Below, in pieces: positions 1 through 9,822 of a DNA stretch of 64,000 nucleotides. How positions within the stretch are numbered: position 1 is the stretch's first letter; each line of letters opens with the position of its first letter. The stretch covers positions 558,001 to 622,000 of the forward strand of contig CAVZOP010000002.1 of the NCBI GenBank assembly GCA_963776935.1, read 5' to 3'. A program made the translations under genes and the position numbers. The notes beneath the pieces were generated by a model, which made no database searches, was not told the origin of the DNA, and was given only the letters and a program-made list of their open reading frames with translations. Source of the DNA: JALOLG01 sp963776935 (GTDB lineage: Bacteria; Actinomycetota; Acidimicrobiia; Acidimicrobiales; Ilumatobacteraceae).

Positions 1-796
1 ACGTGACCGCCACCATCGGTTCGACCTCACGGAGAAGCACTTCGGTGCGGGTTCGCAGCGTCTGGAATGCCTCGACGAGACCTGGCGGGCCGGACGTGAG
101 CAGCTCGCGAAGGTCGATGCCGTCGGCGTTGAGCTCGCGTGCCGCCGGCACAACGGCGAGGACCGGTACTCCGATCTCGGTCCGTATACGCGTGGCCACG
201 TCGAACGCTCGGCTCGACTTCTGCGCGAGCGCCGCCACCGCGCCGGCGAGGATGGCACCGAGCACGACGCTCGCGAGCAGGATCGGCAGCACGTTGTCAC
301 GACCCGGGCCTCCGTCTTCGGTCGCCTCGTCGATGACGTCGACGACCATCAGGTCGCCCGTCGTGGCCGGAGTCAGGGGGTCGGCGTCCGACGCTGGGTA
401 GCCGGCGATGACAGCGGCGGCGGCGGCGTTGACCACCGCGGCGACAGCGGTGCGGTCGGAGCCCTCGGCCGTTATCCGCACGATCCCTGTGCCCGTCTCG
501 CTGGTCGCGGTGAGCGAGTTCACCGCGCCGAGGACGCTCGCATCGAGCGCCTGCGCCAGCTGAGCATGGAACGATCGCGAACCGACGGTCTCCACGATCA
601 CCGGGATCTCGAAGTTGACGCGTTCGATGCCGCCGTCCTCTGCCGGGTTCGGCGTCACGGCGATGGTCGAGGTCGACACGAACGACGGCCCGCCGCTGGT
701 CGCCGCGATGTAACCGGCAACGACGGTGAGACAGAACACCGCCGCGCTGGGGATCCAGTAGCGGCGCAGTGCCCGTCGCAGGTCGTTCAGGTCCAT
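1..796 (-). CDS. Wzz/Wzc-like polysaccharide chain-length protein (partial)
   Basis: The gene starts at the ATG at 796 and runs off the window, leaving 265 codons. The product begins MDLNDLRRALRRYWIPSAAV, which gives one membrane helix at about residues 14-30. A periplasmic-type region follows, and a second helix (about 162-182) starts after RDNVLPILLAS. The tail (ELNADGIDLRELLTSGP, EAFQTLRTRTEVLL) resembles the linker before a BY-kinase domain. This is the layout of chain-length determinant proteins of Wzy-dependent polysaccharide export. The start overlaps the end of the upstream polymerase-like gene by 10 bp, so the two are probably translationally coupled. A C-terminal kinase domain may lie outside the window. 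The family call rests on architecture and context rather than on a catalytic motif. Confidence 0.7.
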   Translation of the reverse strand, partial: MDLNDLRRALRRYWIPSAAVFCLTVVAGYIAATSGGPSFVSTSTIAVTPNPAEDGGIERVNFEIPVIVETVGSRSFHAQLAQALDASVLGAVNSLTATSETGTGIVRITAEGSDRTAVAAVVNAAAAAVIAGYPASDADPLTPATTGDLMVVDVIDEATEDGGPGRDNVLPILLASVVLGAILAGAVAALAQKSSRAFDVATRIRTEIGVPVLAVVPAARELNADGIDLRELLTSGPPGLVEAFQTLRTRTEVLLREVEPMVAVT

Positions 797-2169
797 CGAC
801 TGGCTCCTCTGTGCTCGAGTCGGCGGGGTGACGATCGAGTCACTGGACCAGGATGTCGGACGGCGGACACAATCGCACCGGCGGACAGGCCGAGGACCAA
901 GGTCAGCTTGCCTTTCTCGAGGATGGATTCGAAGCTGGCCTTGAGGCCGAGTCCGACCATCACTGCGACGGCGGCGAGGGCGAACGCTGCGACGGCGCTG
1001 TCGGGGTGTCGTCGCCACGCCCGCACGCCGTCACGCAGGGTGCTGATGTAGGCGGCCGCGACGAGGACGAGTCCGACCAGGCCCGAACGCACCAGCAGGT
1101 CGAGCGGGACGTTGTCGAACGTCGCCGGCTGCTCGAGCCCGCCGTACGGCCGGACGATCTCGTAGGTGTGACCGAGTCCGTGGCCGTAGAAGGGAGCCTC
1201 CGACCACTCGTCGATCCCCACGGCGAAGCTGTCGCGCCGAGCCTGCGCCGACAGCTGTTGGTTTTCGGACTCGAACGTGTCCTCGTAGTAGTCGGCGAAC
1301 GGGATGGACCCCTCGGTCCGGCTCAGCTGCACCATAAGCACCAGCGTTACTGCGCCGACGACCGCCAGCGTCCCCCACAGCAGTTGCACGCGCGGAACAT
1401 GGATTCGGCTGCGCCACTCGGCCCGGGTCATGGCCCAGACGACAACGAGAATCGACCCGCCGAGGTGGACGAGCGTGGCCCGCTGCTCGATCGTGAACGG
1501 CGCCGCGAGCAACGGCAGCGTGGCCCAGACGGCCCATCTGTTGCGTGGCCTCGAGGCCCACTCGACGAGTAGGACAAACGTGCCGAGGGCGACGAACACC
1601 GAGGCCGTGTCGACCGAGATCGCACCCAGGCCGGCGCCGAGAAACGTTCGCGGTTCGTTCGACGCCTCGTTCGGCAACATCAGCAGGACGAGCACTCCGA
1701 GCGGGACGACGAACGGCCTGCGGAGCATGGCGGCGAGTCGCGACGGATCGCAGCCAGCGACGAGGACGAAGCCACCGAACAGGCCGATCAACGATTCGGC
1801 CGAGAACAGGACGACGTTCTTCTCGTGGCCGACGAGTAGGCCGCGCACGGCCGCGGTCGCCAACCACACGAACGCAAGGCACCAGAGCATGCCGCTGACG
1901 GTGACGTGCCGGGGCACTGGTCTCACGCTCGCGCGGGCGACGAGGCCGATCAGCACCAGGTAGTCGTGCAACCGCAATGCGCCCCCCAGGACGGGGATGC
2001 GGAACGGCCCGACGGGCACATCTGCCTGGGCCGGGTAGAGGAGGCTTTCGACGAGCAGGGCCACGACGACAACGCCGACAAACCGTTCTGGGTTGCCGTC
2101 GAGTTCGCCGCGACGGGCGAGCATGAACAGCGGGACGGCGGTGATCAGCGCCAACGCGAGCACGTTCAT
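787..2169 (-). CDS. O-antigen ligase/polymerase-like membrane protein (Wzy/WaaL type)
   Basis: This 460-residue polytopic membrane protein has about ten to twelve hydrophobic segments, starting at MNVLALALITAVPLFMLARR. A large hydrophilic loop lies at about residues 280-345 (SRTEGSIPFADYYEDTF to GLGHTYEIVRPYGG), before the last helices. A late extracytoplasmic loop containing a GHGLGHT-type segment is typical of O-antigen ligase and polymerase families, which join lipid-linked glycan units. It sits between glycosyltransferase genes and the Wzz-like gene, which supports a polymerase role. Its start overlaps the end of the preceding glycosyltransferase by four bases (ATGA). Ligase and polymerase cannot be told apart from sequence alone. 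Confidence 0.75.
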   Translation of the reverse strand: MNVLALALITAVPLFMLARRGELDGNPERFVGVVVVALLVESLLYPAQADVPVGPFRIPVLGGALRLHDYLVLIGLVARASVRPVPRHVTVSGMLWCLAFVWLATAAVRGLLVGHEKNVVLFSAESLIGLFGGFVLVAGCDPSRLAAMLRRPFVVPLGVLVLLMLPNEASNEPRTFLGAGLGAISVDTASVFVALGTFVLLVEWASRPRNRWAVWATLPLLAAPFTIEQRATLVHLGGSILVVVWAMTRAEWRSRIHVPRVQLLWGTLAVVGAVTLVLMVQLSRTEGSIPFADYYEDTFESENQQLSAQARRDSFAVGIDEWSEAPFYGHGLGHTYEIVRPYGGLEQPATFDNVPLDLLVRSGLVGLVLVAAAYISTLRDGVRAWRRHPDSAVAAFALAAVAVMVGLGLKASFESILEKGKLTLVLGLSAGAIVSAVRHPGPVTRSSPRRLEHRGASRWT

Positions 2170-3322
2170 CGGCGAGCGACCCTGCCGATGACGTCGGCCA
2201 CGACGTCGTAGCGGCTCACGACGTCGAAGCGCTCGGCGGCCTGCGTCCGCGCTGCGCTACCGAGGCGCTCCCTGACACAACTGTGCGAAGCGAGCTCGGT
2301 GATCGCCACCGCCAGCCTCGTGACATCGCCGGGTTCGACGAGGAGCCCGGTCTCGCCATCGGCGACGAACTCCGGTATGCCGCCCTGCCGCATACCGATG
2401 ACGGGCAGGCCGGTGGCTTGGGCCTCGAGCACGCTCCGCCCGAAGGGCTCGGCAGGCGAGCAATTCACGAGGATGTCGAGCGCCTGTAGCACGTCGGGGA
2501 CGTCGTCGCGGCGCCCGACGAAGCGGGCACGCGAACCCAGCACCTCGGCGGCCCGCGCTTCGAGCTCACGCGCGTACCCGCTCGTCGCCACGCCGACCTC
2601 GCCGATCACTACGAGTCGAACGTCGAGATCGCCCGGCACGAGGGCAATGGCCTCCACGAGCAGGTCGATGCCCTTCATCGGGTCGATCCGCCCGACGATT
2701 CCGACCAGCACTCCGCCGTCGTCGGCGAGCTGCGAGCGCACACCCGCGGGCGGTGGGCCGGGTCGGAAGCGATGCGTGTCGACCCCCGGGTGGATCACCT
2801 CGACGTTGCGTCCCTTGCCCTCCAGGGTGGCGCCGGTGGCCGCGCTGTTGACGATCGTGAGGTCTGCGGAGGCGGCGCAGCGCTGGAGGAGGCGGCGGCC
2901 GAATCCGGGGCGGACGATGTCGACGATCTCGATCGCCACCGGGACCCGCCGTATCCGCGCGGCGGCGACGGCGAGTGGATGGGTTCGCAAACTGAACGAC
3001 CAGATCGCGTCGAAGTGACCGGCTGCCCGCAGCAGAGCTGTCTCGCCCTTCGCCACCCGCGCCCCTGTGATGACGAGCTCGCGCGGGACAGCCGACGGTC
3101 GGTTTCCTCGTCGCGGAATCCCGCGAGAAACGGGATCGCGACCTCTCGGTGGGGGAGGTCGGATGCCACCCAGGCCTCGTACAGGGCACCCTCCGGCAAC
3201 GACCCGAGCGTCAGGCGAACGCCGCGGTCCGCAAGCGCTGGCGCATAGTCGAGCAGGCGCAGCTGCGCGCCCCAGACGCTCGTCGGGGGGCTGATCACCA
3301 GGACGTCGACGTCGTCGGGCAC
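2166..3322 (-). CDS. GT4 family glycosyltransferase (frameshifted)
   Basis: The product is a GT-B fold glycosyltransferase that would add a sugar to a lipid-linked glycan in the cytoplasm. The GTG at 3322 gives PDDVDVLVISPPTSVWGAQL, a normal GT4 N-terminus. After about 78 residues the homologous frame changes near 3090, from DRRLS to PRELVITGARVAKG. The C-terminal donor-binding half is intact: VGIVGRIDPMKGIDLLVEA, then an E-x7-E type motif in AEPFGRSVLEAQATGLPVIG and GGIPEFVADGETGLLV. The start is 15 bp after the previous glycosyltransferase, and the stop overlaps the next gene. The single-base break is either a sequencing indel or a true mutation. The rest of the gene is well conserved, which favours an indel. 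Confidence 0.8.
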
Positions 3323-3337
3323 GATGCCGCCGCCTGG

Positions 3338-4593
3338 CTAGCGAACAGTTCTTCCGCCGGCGGTGACGACGCGCTGCAGCGCCGCCGCGAGCTCCGAGCC
3401 TCGGGTCGGCCAGTCGAAGCTCGTGGCGCAATGCTCGAACGCGCTCGACTGCATCCGCTGGCACGCGGCTGGGTCGTCGACGAGGGCGACGATCTCCGCG
3501 CGAGTGCCGCTTCGGTCGCACCGCACACGTAGTCCGTTCCGGCCGTCAACGGTAGCCCTTCCATCGAGCCTTCCAGGACCGCCATCGCCACGCGGCCGAA
3601 CACGTAGTCGAGCGCCTTGAGCTTGAAGCCACCACCATCGCGCTCGCAGACTATTCCGACGCGCGCACCATCGAGTTCGTCAGCCATCGACTCGACGCGC
3701 CCGACGAACTTGGTGGCGCGCAGTCCATCGGCGACCCGGTCGACGAAGTCCTGAGGTGCGGGCCCGACGACTCGGAGCTCGACGCCGGCGCTCGCGAGCA
3801 GCGGATCGGCGACATCGAGGAGGCGCGTGAGGTTGGCCTGCTTCACGTGCCATTCGAGGTTGGTCACCATCACCGCGACACGGGGAGTCGTGCCGTCGAT
3901 CGTCCGGTTGACGCGCGCTGTCCCGGAATAACCGGGAGAGAGCGCGACCACGTCGCGCGCGCCGTCGGCACGGAACCGGGCGGCGTCGGCCTCGGTCACG
4001 GCGGTGACCAGCGCGCTGGTCACGACGAGAGCCCGCTCGGCACGGTGCGCGCGCCAGGCATCGAACACCAACGGCGCCTTCATCGGGTTGCGCCACGAGA
4101 CGTTGGTCGAGCTCTCGCGGCGAGTGGATGACTCGTGGTTCTGCGAGGCGTACACGACGGGCACTCCGGCGGCGCGCAGCGCTGGGAGGGTCCAGCACAT
4201 CTGCAGGTGGTCCACGACGGCGACGTCCCACCCGGGCTCGCGCAGCGCAACGTCCAGCGCCGCCCGATACGCCGTCGTGCGACGTTCCTCGGCCATGCTG
4301 GGCCAGAGACTCGCGAGCTTGCGGGCGGACGATGGCGGAGGCGTCGCGGTGACTGGACGCCACTCGACGGCGGCCGTCTCAGGCTTTGATCCGTCGACGT
4401 CGATCCCGAACGCGACGACGTCCGCGCCTGCGACGGCGAGGGCGTCGGACAGACCGGCGCTGTAGGCCCGTCGTCCAGACAGCCGCGGGTACGGAATGTC
4501 CCCGCTGAGCCACAGGCAGCGAATGCCGCGCGCCGGTGCGCCGGCACCTCGGTCGGCGCCGCGGACCGAGTGTTCGTCGCGTGCGGCGCTCAC
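3338..4593 (-). CDS. GT4-type glycosyltransferase (frameshifted near C-terminus)
   Basis: The start is the GTG at 4593, which overlaps the stop of the upstream epimerase as GTGA. The N-terminus reads LWLSGDIPYPRLSGRRAYS, a GT-B acceptor domain with the usual glycine-rich turn. Later segments include VVYASQNHES, VVALSPGY, VAVMVTNLEWHVKQANL, LRVVGPAP and IVCERDGGGFKLKALDY. The last is the nucleotide-sugar site, with GFKLKALDY in place of the common GxxxKxxEY motif. Near 3512 the frame shifts by one base: ATEA continues as GTRAEIVALVDDPAACQRM and ends at 3338. The total is about 418 residues, normal for the family. It probably builds the same polysaccharide as its neighbours. Its specificity is unknown. 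Confidence 0.75.
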
Positions 4594-5570
4594 GAAGCGG
4601 CGACGAGTCGGTCGTAGATCCAACGGTACGTCTTCTCCAGACCGTCCTCCAGCGTGATCGACGGAGCCCAACCGAGCTCGGCCTTGATGCGCGTGTTGTC
4701 GCTGTTGCGGCCGCGCACACCCTGTGGCGCGTCGAGCTTGTAGTCGCGCTTCAACGTGATCCCGGCGAATCCCTCGGCGATGTCGACGAGTTGGTTGATC
4801 GTCACGAACTCGTCGCTGCCGATGTTGAGTGGCTCGGACACCTCGCTGTTGGTCAGGAGCTGTGTGCCGTACACGCAGTCGTCGATGTACATGAAGCTGC
4901 GCGTCTGCTCGCCGTCGCCCCAGATCTCGATCTTGTTGCTGCCCGACAACTTGGCCTCGATGACCTTTCGGCAGATGGCAGCCGGCGCCTTCTCGCGCCC
5001 GCCGTCGTACGTGCCGTGCGGCCCGTACACATTGTGGTAGCGGGCCACTCGAGTCTGGAGGCCGAAGTCCTCCAGGAAGTGCCGAGCCATCCGCTCGGTG
5101 AAGAGCTTCTCCCAGCCGTAGCCGTCCTCCGGCATGGCCGGATAGGCGTGCTCTTCACGGAGCGCCTGGATGTCTGCGGACGTCTGGTGTTCCGCCGCGT
5201 ACACGCACGCGGAGGAGGAGTAGAAGAACCGCTGCACGTTCGCGTCGCGAGCGGCCATCAGCAAGTGCGTGCTCGTGAGCACCGACAGCATGCAGGCAGC
5301 CTTGTTGTTCTCGATGAACCCCATGCCGCCCATGTCGGCGGCCAGGCTGAACACGTGCGTGACACCCTCCGTGGCCTCGCGGGCGGCCGCCAGCTCGGAG
5401 AGGTCGAGCCTGCGGTTGTCGACATCGGGGAAGCACTGGTGCCACTCCTCGAGCGGCTTCACGTCGGCTGCTCGGATGTTCCGGTACCCCTTGTCGCGAA
5501 GATCGCGCACGAGGTGTCCGCCGATGAAACCGCCGCCGCCGGCAATGAGGATGGTGTCGTCAAGATTCAT
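4590..5570 (-). CDS. GDP-mannose 3,5-epimerase-like SDR
   Basis: This 326-residue extended SDR has the NAD-binding GGGGFIGGHL at residues 11-20 and the catalytic Y151-x3-K155 in DGYGWEKL. Several blocks match GDP-mannose 3,5-epimerases closely: LAADMGGMGF, SSACVY, GREKAPAAICRK, TRSFMYIDDCV and GVRGRNSDN. The cysteine in SSACVY (C122) and the lysine in CRK (K202) fit the acid/base pair known for that enzyme. The family converts GDP-D-mannose to GDP-L-galactose or GDP-L-gulose. Here it probably supplies an activated sugar to the adjacent transferases. The start overlaps the upstream stop as ATGA and the stop overlaps the next GTG. A related NDP-sugar substrate cannot be excluded. Confidence 0.85.
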   Translation of the reverse strand: MNLDDTILIAGGGGFIGGHLVRDLRDKGYRNIRAADVKPLEEWHQCFPDVDNRRLDLSELAAAREATEGVTHVFSLAADMGGMGFIENNKAACMLSVLTSTHLLMAARDANVQRFFYSSSACVYAAEHQTSADIQALREEHAYPAMPEDGYGWEKLFTERMARHFLEDFGLQTRVARYHNVYGPHGTYDGGREKAPAAICRKVIEAKLSGSNKIEIWGDGEQTRSFMYIDDCVYGTQLLTNSEVSEPLNIGSDEFVTINQLVDIAEGFAGITLKRDYKLDAPQGVRGRNSDNTRIKAELGWAPSITLEDGLEKTYRWIYDRLVAAS

Positions 5571-6815
5571 GTGATCCTCGTTGGTTGTCGGAATGTTGTG
5601 GGTGCCTGGGTTCTGGCGACCACCGGAGGCGCCGCCGTCAGGATGTGCTCGAAGCGCTCGGTGATGGTCGTGATATCGAACGCCGATTCCGCGTAGGCGC
5701 GGGCTCGAGCGCCCATCGCGCGCCGCCGCTCCGCATCGTCGAGGAGCGCCATCGCCGCGCCGATGAACGCTTCGTCGTCGCCGGGCTCGACGACGACGCC
5801 ACTTCCGTTGCGTTCGATGATGCGGGCGGCGAGGTTCTCGCGCGGGATGGCGGCCAGGATCGGGCGCTCGGCGCAGTGATAGCTCAGGACCTTCGAGGGG
5901 ACCGAGAAGACGCCGGCCTCTGGTTCGAGGATGGCGAGGAGCACGGCGGCGCTGGACATCACCTCCGCGAGGCGCTCGTACGACTGGAAGGGGAGCAGCA
6001 CCAGTCCGGGCGCCGGGTCGGCCTCGTTCTGTTCGCGCAGCCACTCGCGCGCCCAGGCCCTCTGAGATCACGACCACACGAGCGTCGTCACGATCGCCCA
6101 ACCGGCGAGCCAGTTCCAACAGCACGCGCGGGTTGTGCTTGAGCCCGAGGGTGCCCGAGTACAGCAGGACCGTGCGCCCGGTCAGGCCGTGTTCGTCTGC
6201 CCAGCCTGTCGCACCCGTGCCCGCCAGCTCGTCGAGGGGCGCCCAGTTCTCGACGACCACGATCGAGCGGTCGTCGATGCCCCAGCGACGCAGCACGGGC
6301 ACGAAGTCCTCGCTGATCGGGATGACCCAATCGCTCTTCGCCAGCATCGTGCGCTCCATGCGGACGAATGCGCGCCCGAGCAACCCACCCACCACCGGCA
6401 GCTTGCGGCGGGCGATGTTCTGCATCGCGATCGAGTAGACGTCCTGCTGCCAGAACACGAACCGCGCACCCATGCGGCGTGTCCGCGCCACGAGGATCTG
6501 CTGGACGAACAGGGGAGCGTTGCTCGACAGCACGACGTCCGGTCGGAAGCGTTCGATACGTTCGGCGCAGAGCCGGCCGTAGCGCCGTTCCTGGGGCCAG
6601 CGCTTGCGGGCCGAGTACTTCTGGAATGGCTCGCCGAGATCGATGGCCTCCACCGCGAACGTGTCGGGCTCGTCGTCGCGCTGCTCGACGGACCCCTTGC
6701 CGGTCAGGAACGAGGAGCAGTGGAGGTGCAGGACGACGTGGCCTCGCCTGGCCAGTTCCCGGCTGAGTTGTACCTGAAAGGGGTGCCCAGAGTAGTCGTG
6801 TACAAGAATACGCAT
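5567..6815 (-). CDS. GT4 glycosyltransferase, WcaI/WbuB-like (frameshifted)
   Basis: The start chosen is the ATG at 6815, giving MRILVHDYSGHPFQVQLSRE, the usual acceptor-domain opening. An in-frame extension upstream has no coding character. The segments RRMGARFVFWQQDVYSIAM, VIPISEDFVPVLRRWGI, VVVENWAPLDEL and VLLYSGTLGLKHNP are typical of the WcaI/WbuB group of GT4 enzymes, which act on undecaprenyl-linked intermediates. Near 6057 the frame shifts by one base: VVISEGLGA continues as REWLREQNEADPAPGLVLLP, then VPSKVLSYHCAERPILAAIP, the donor site. It is the first gene of the minus-strand operon and ends in an ATGA overlap with the epimerase. Sugar specificity is not readable. Confidence 0.8.
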
Positions 6816-7102
6816 CCGAGGCCCACCTGCTTCCCGTCGTTTGCACCGTCGTCCGGAACTCGTACCCAAACCCGCAACCACCGAAGTCTATCGACTATCG
6901 CTCTCTGTGCATATTCGGGCTGAACTACCACTGTGAGTGGCGGCCCGGTGTCGCTGTGCGTGCGAATCTGGGCCTGGCGCGGCGGGTGGTACTCGAGACT
7001 CGCCGGGGACGATCAAATTGGCTGATTCGTGCGGTCGTCGGGCACACTGCTGGCGGCAGGATGAGGTCGGCCGCCGGTGGTCCGCCTCGAATCGAGTGAG
7101 GC
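6816..7102. promoter_or_regulatory. Divergent intergenic region of the polysaccharide locus
   Basis: This is 287 bp between the divergently transcribed glycosyltransferase operon and the acyltransferase gene. It must hold promoters for both directions. I see no convincing gene, RNA or strong palindrome in it, and no clear -10/-35 pair that I would defend. Confidence 0.4.
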
Positions 7103-9776
7103 GTGGAGCGGCGATGGGCGGACGAGAACGCGCTGGATGGCGGTGCCGCTCCGACGCGCTTGGACTCCCTGACCGGCCTGCGGTTCGTCGCCGCGCTGCT
7201 GGTGTTCGCCAACCACATCGGTGACGTGGCGTTGCCTGGCGAGCGGGACGGGGCGGCGGCGTGGTTCGGGGTCGGTCGGGTCGGCGTGTCGTTCTTCTTC
7301 GTGCTGAGCGGGTTCGTGCTGACCTGGTCGGGGGCGGCCTCCGTCGGCCGGGGCGCCTACTTCTGGCGGCGGGTGGCCAGGGTGATGCCCAACCACCTCG
7401 TCACGTGGCTGGTCGCGGTGGTCGCGCTCGTGGCGACGGGCGCAGCACTCAGCTCGACGGGTGCAGTGCTGTCGTTGCCGCTGCTGCACGCGTGGGTGCC
7501 GGCGACGTCCACGCACTTCTCGGGGAACCCCGTGTCGTGGTCGTTGTCGTGCGAGCTGTTCTTCTACGCATCGTTCCCGTTCCTCCTCACCCGTCTCGAG
7601 CCGCTGCGCCGGCGAGGACGATGGGCGGCGATGCTCGGTGCAGCCGGCGCCACGATGGCGTTCCCGCTGGCCGCCGCGGCGACGTTGCCCGCCACGACAG
7701 CGTCGTGGGCCGTCTACGTGCTGCCGCTCGCCCGGCTGCCTGAGTTCGTGCTCGGTGTGCTCCTGGCGCTCGAGCTGCGCGAGGGCCGCCTGGCGCGAGT
7801 CCGCCCCGCCTTTGCCCTGGCGTCGATCGCCGTCGGTATCGGCGTCGCGACGTTGCTCCCACCCGTCTTCCGTCCCGCCGCCGTGACCGTGGTGCCGTTC
7901 GCGATGCTCATCGTCGCCGCGGCACAGCAGGACCTACGGGGCAACCGGAGCTGGATGTCGTCGCGTCGGCTCGTGCGTTTGGGCGAGTGGTCGTTCGCGT
8001 TCTACCTCGTCCATCGGACCGGCATCGCTGCCGTCGATCGTGGCATCGGCTTCGCCGGTCAGCCTTTCGGTGTCACGCTGCTGCTCGCCGGCCTCGCCCT
8101 CGGGATCGGCGTCGGTCTCTCGGCGGCGCTCTACACGTGGCTCGAACGTCCGGCCGAGCGACGGCTGCGCGCCCGGGGTGGACTGTGGCCCTCGACGTCG
8201 CGCCCAGCGGTCATCCGCTGGCCGGCGGCATACCGGCCACGGCCGCTCGGAGGCGTTCTCGTCGCCTTCGCCGTGATCGCCTCGGTCGCCGTGGTGGTGG
8301 TGTCGACGGTCGGCCCCGGTCACCGCGCCGCCGCGGCTGCGTACATCGTGCCTGCGGCCGACGGCGTGCAAGTCGTTCCGCTGCTGACCGTTGGCGGTGG
8401 CATCCCGCTCGAGGACGGCTACCGGTTCGTCGGTGGCGCCGAGGGGCTCGGCGCAGCGGCCGAGGGGTCGCAGATCGTGGTCTACGCCGACCACGACCTG
8501 GATGCCGGCGAGGGGACTGCGCGGAGCCACGGCGAGACCGGGGCGTTCGTGTCCCGTCTCGTGATGGATCCCGACACCTTGGCCATCACGGGGGGAAGCG
8601 ACCTGATCGCACCGGGCACTGAGTTCTGGGACTACCCGACGGCCACGTTCGTACGCACCGCAGCACGCTTTGCCGACGGATCACCACAAGACGATCGCTT
8701 CTCGAACTTCAACTCCGGGCGTCTCACGGCGCGGGGCCGGCTGGCGGACGAGGCCTCCGGCACCGGGTACGACGGCCGCGTGTACTTCGCCAACGAAGAG
8801 AACCCAGCATCTGCCCGGGCGTTCGGCATCACCGAGGACGGTCAGGCGACGATGCTGCCGCGGCTCGGCCTGTTCGCCCGTGAGAGCACTGCGGTCGCCG
8901 CCGACACCGGAGCGGCGACGGTGGTGATCGGCACCGAGGACGCGTCGAGTGGGCAGCTCTGGATGTACGTCGGCACGAAGCAGGACGACGGGATGCCGAT
9001 GGACCGCGCCGGTCTCACCAACGGCAGCCTGTTCGCAGTTGCTGCCGTCGATCCCGAGGTCAGGACCGATGCCGACGTCCGCTCCGGGAGTGGGAAGGGC
9101 AACGCGGTGGGCGCAACGTTCGAGCCGATCGACTGGAACGCGACGGCCGACCAGCAGAACGCTCAGGCCGCGGCGCGTGGGCTGACGTTCGATCACGCCA
9201 CGGTGGGCCGGTTCGACCCGCAACGCCCGAACGACTACTACTTCCTGACCGCAGCGGGCGGCGACACGACGCCTGATTCGGACGGCAGCCGCGACGGCGG
9301 AGGGCTCTGGCGGCTGCGGTTCGTCGACGTCGCCCGCCCCGAGCTCGGCGCCTCGCTGGTGCTGCTGCTCGACGGGAGCGAGGACGTCGGTCGCGGGCGA
9401 GCCGCGTCTCGACGGCCCCGACAGCATGACGATCGATCGTCACGGCAACCTGCTGATCCAGGAGGACCCGAACGCCAAGGCCCACCTCGCCCGGATCATC
9501 GCCTACCGGATCGCCGATGGCGCCCTCGGCGTCGTCGCCGAGTTCGATCCCGGCTTGTTCGGGCATGGTGCCTCGACGGACCCGGCGGGGCTCACCACCG
9601 AGGAGGAGTCGAGCGGCATCACCGACACCGAGGCACTGCTCGGGCCCGGCACGTTCCTGCTCAACGCCCAGGCCCCGACCGCCAAGGCGTTGGGCGTCCA
9701 CCGCGACGAGCTCGTGCAGCACGGCCAGCTGCTCGCCCTCACGGTCGAGGACTTCGACAAGGTCTACGGACGGTGA
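7103..9776 (+). CDS. Acyltransferase-3 membrane protein fused to PhoX/DUF839-like domain (frameshifted)
   Basis: The start is the GTG at 7103. Residues about 15-345 form a multi-helix acyltransferase-3 (OafA/YrhL) domain: DSLTGLRFVAALLVFANHIG carries the family's conserved R and H, followed by SFFFVLSGFVLTW and WSLSCELFFYASFPFL. A further helix (LGGVLVAFAVIASVAVVVVS) leads without a stop into about 490 residues resembling the DUF839/PhoX family: GYRFVGGAEGLGA, GTARSHGETGAFVSRLV, VYFANEENPASARAF, FDPQRPNDYYFLTAA. Near 9395 the frame shifts by one base, and the end continues as PRLDGPDSMTIDRHGNLLIQ to a stop at 9776. The first domain would acylate surface glycan. The outer domain could be a phosphatase or a calcium-bound beta-propeller. 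The fusion itself lies upstream of the frameshift. Confidence 0.75.
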
Positions 9777-9822
9777 TCCACGACGGCGACCCGGTTCGGG
9801 CCGCCGCCATGCTCAGGTGATG

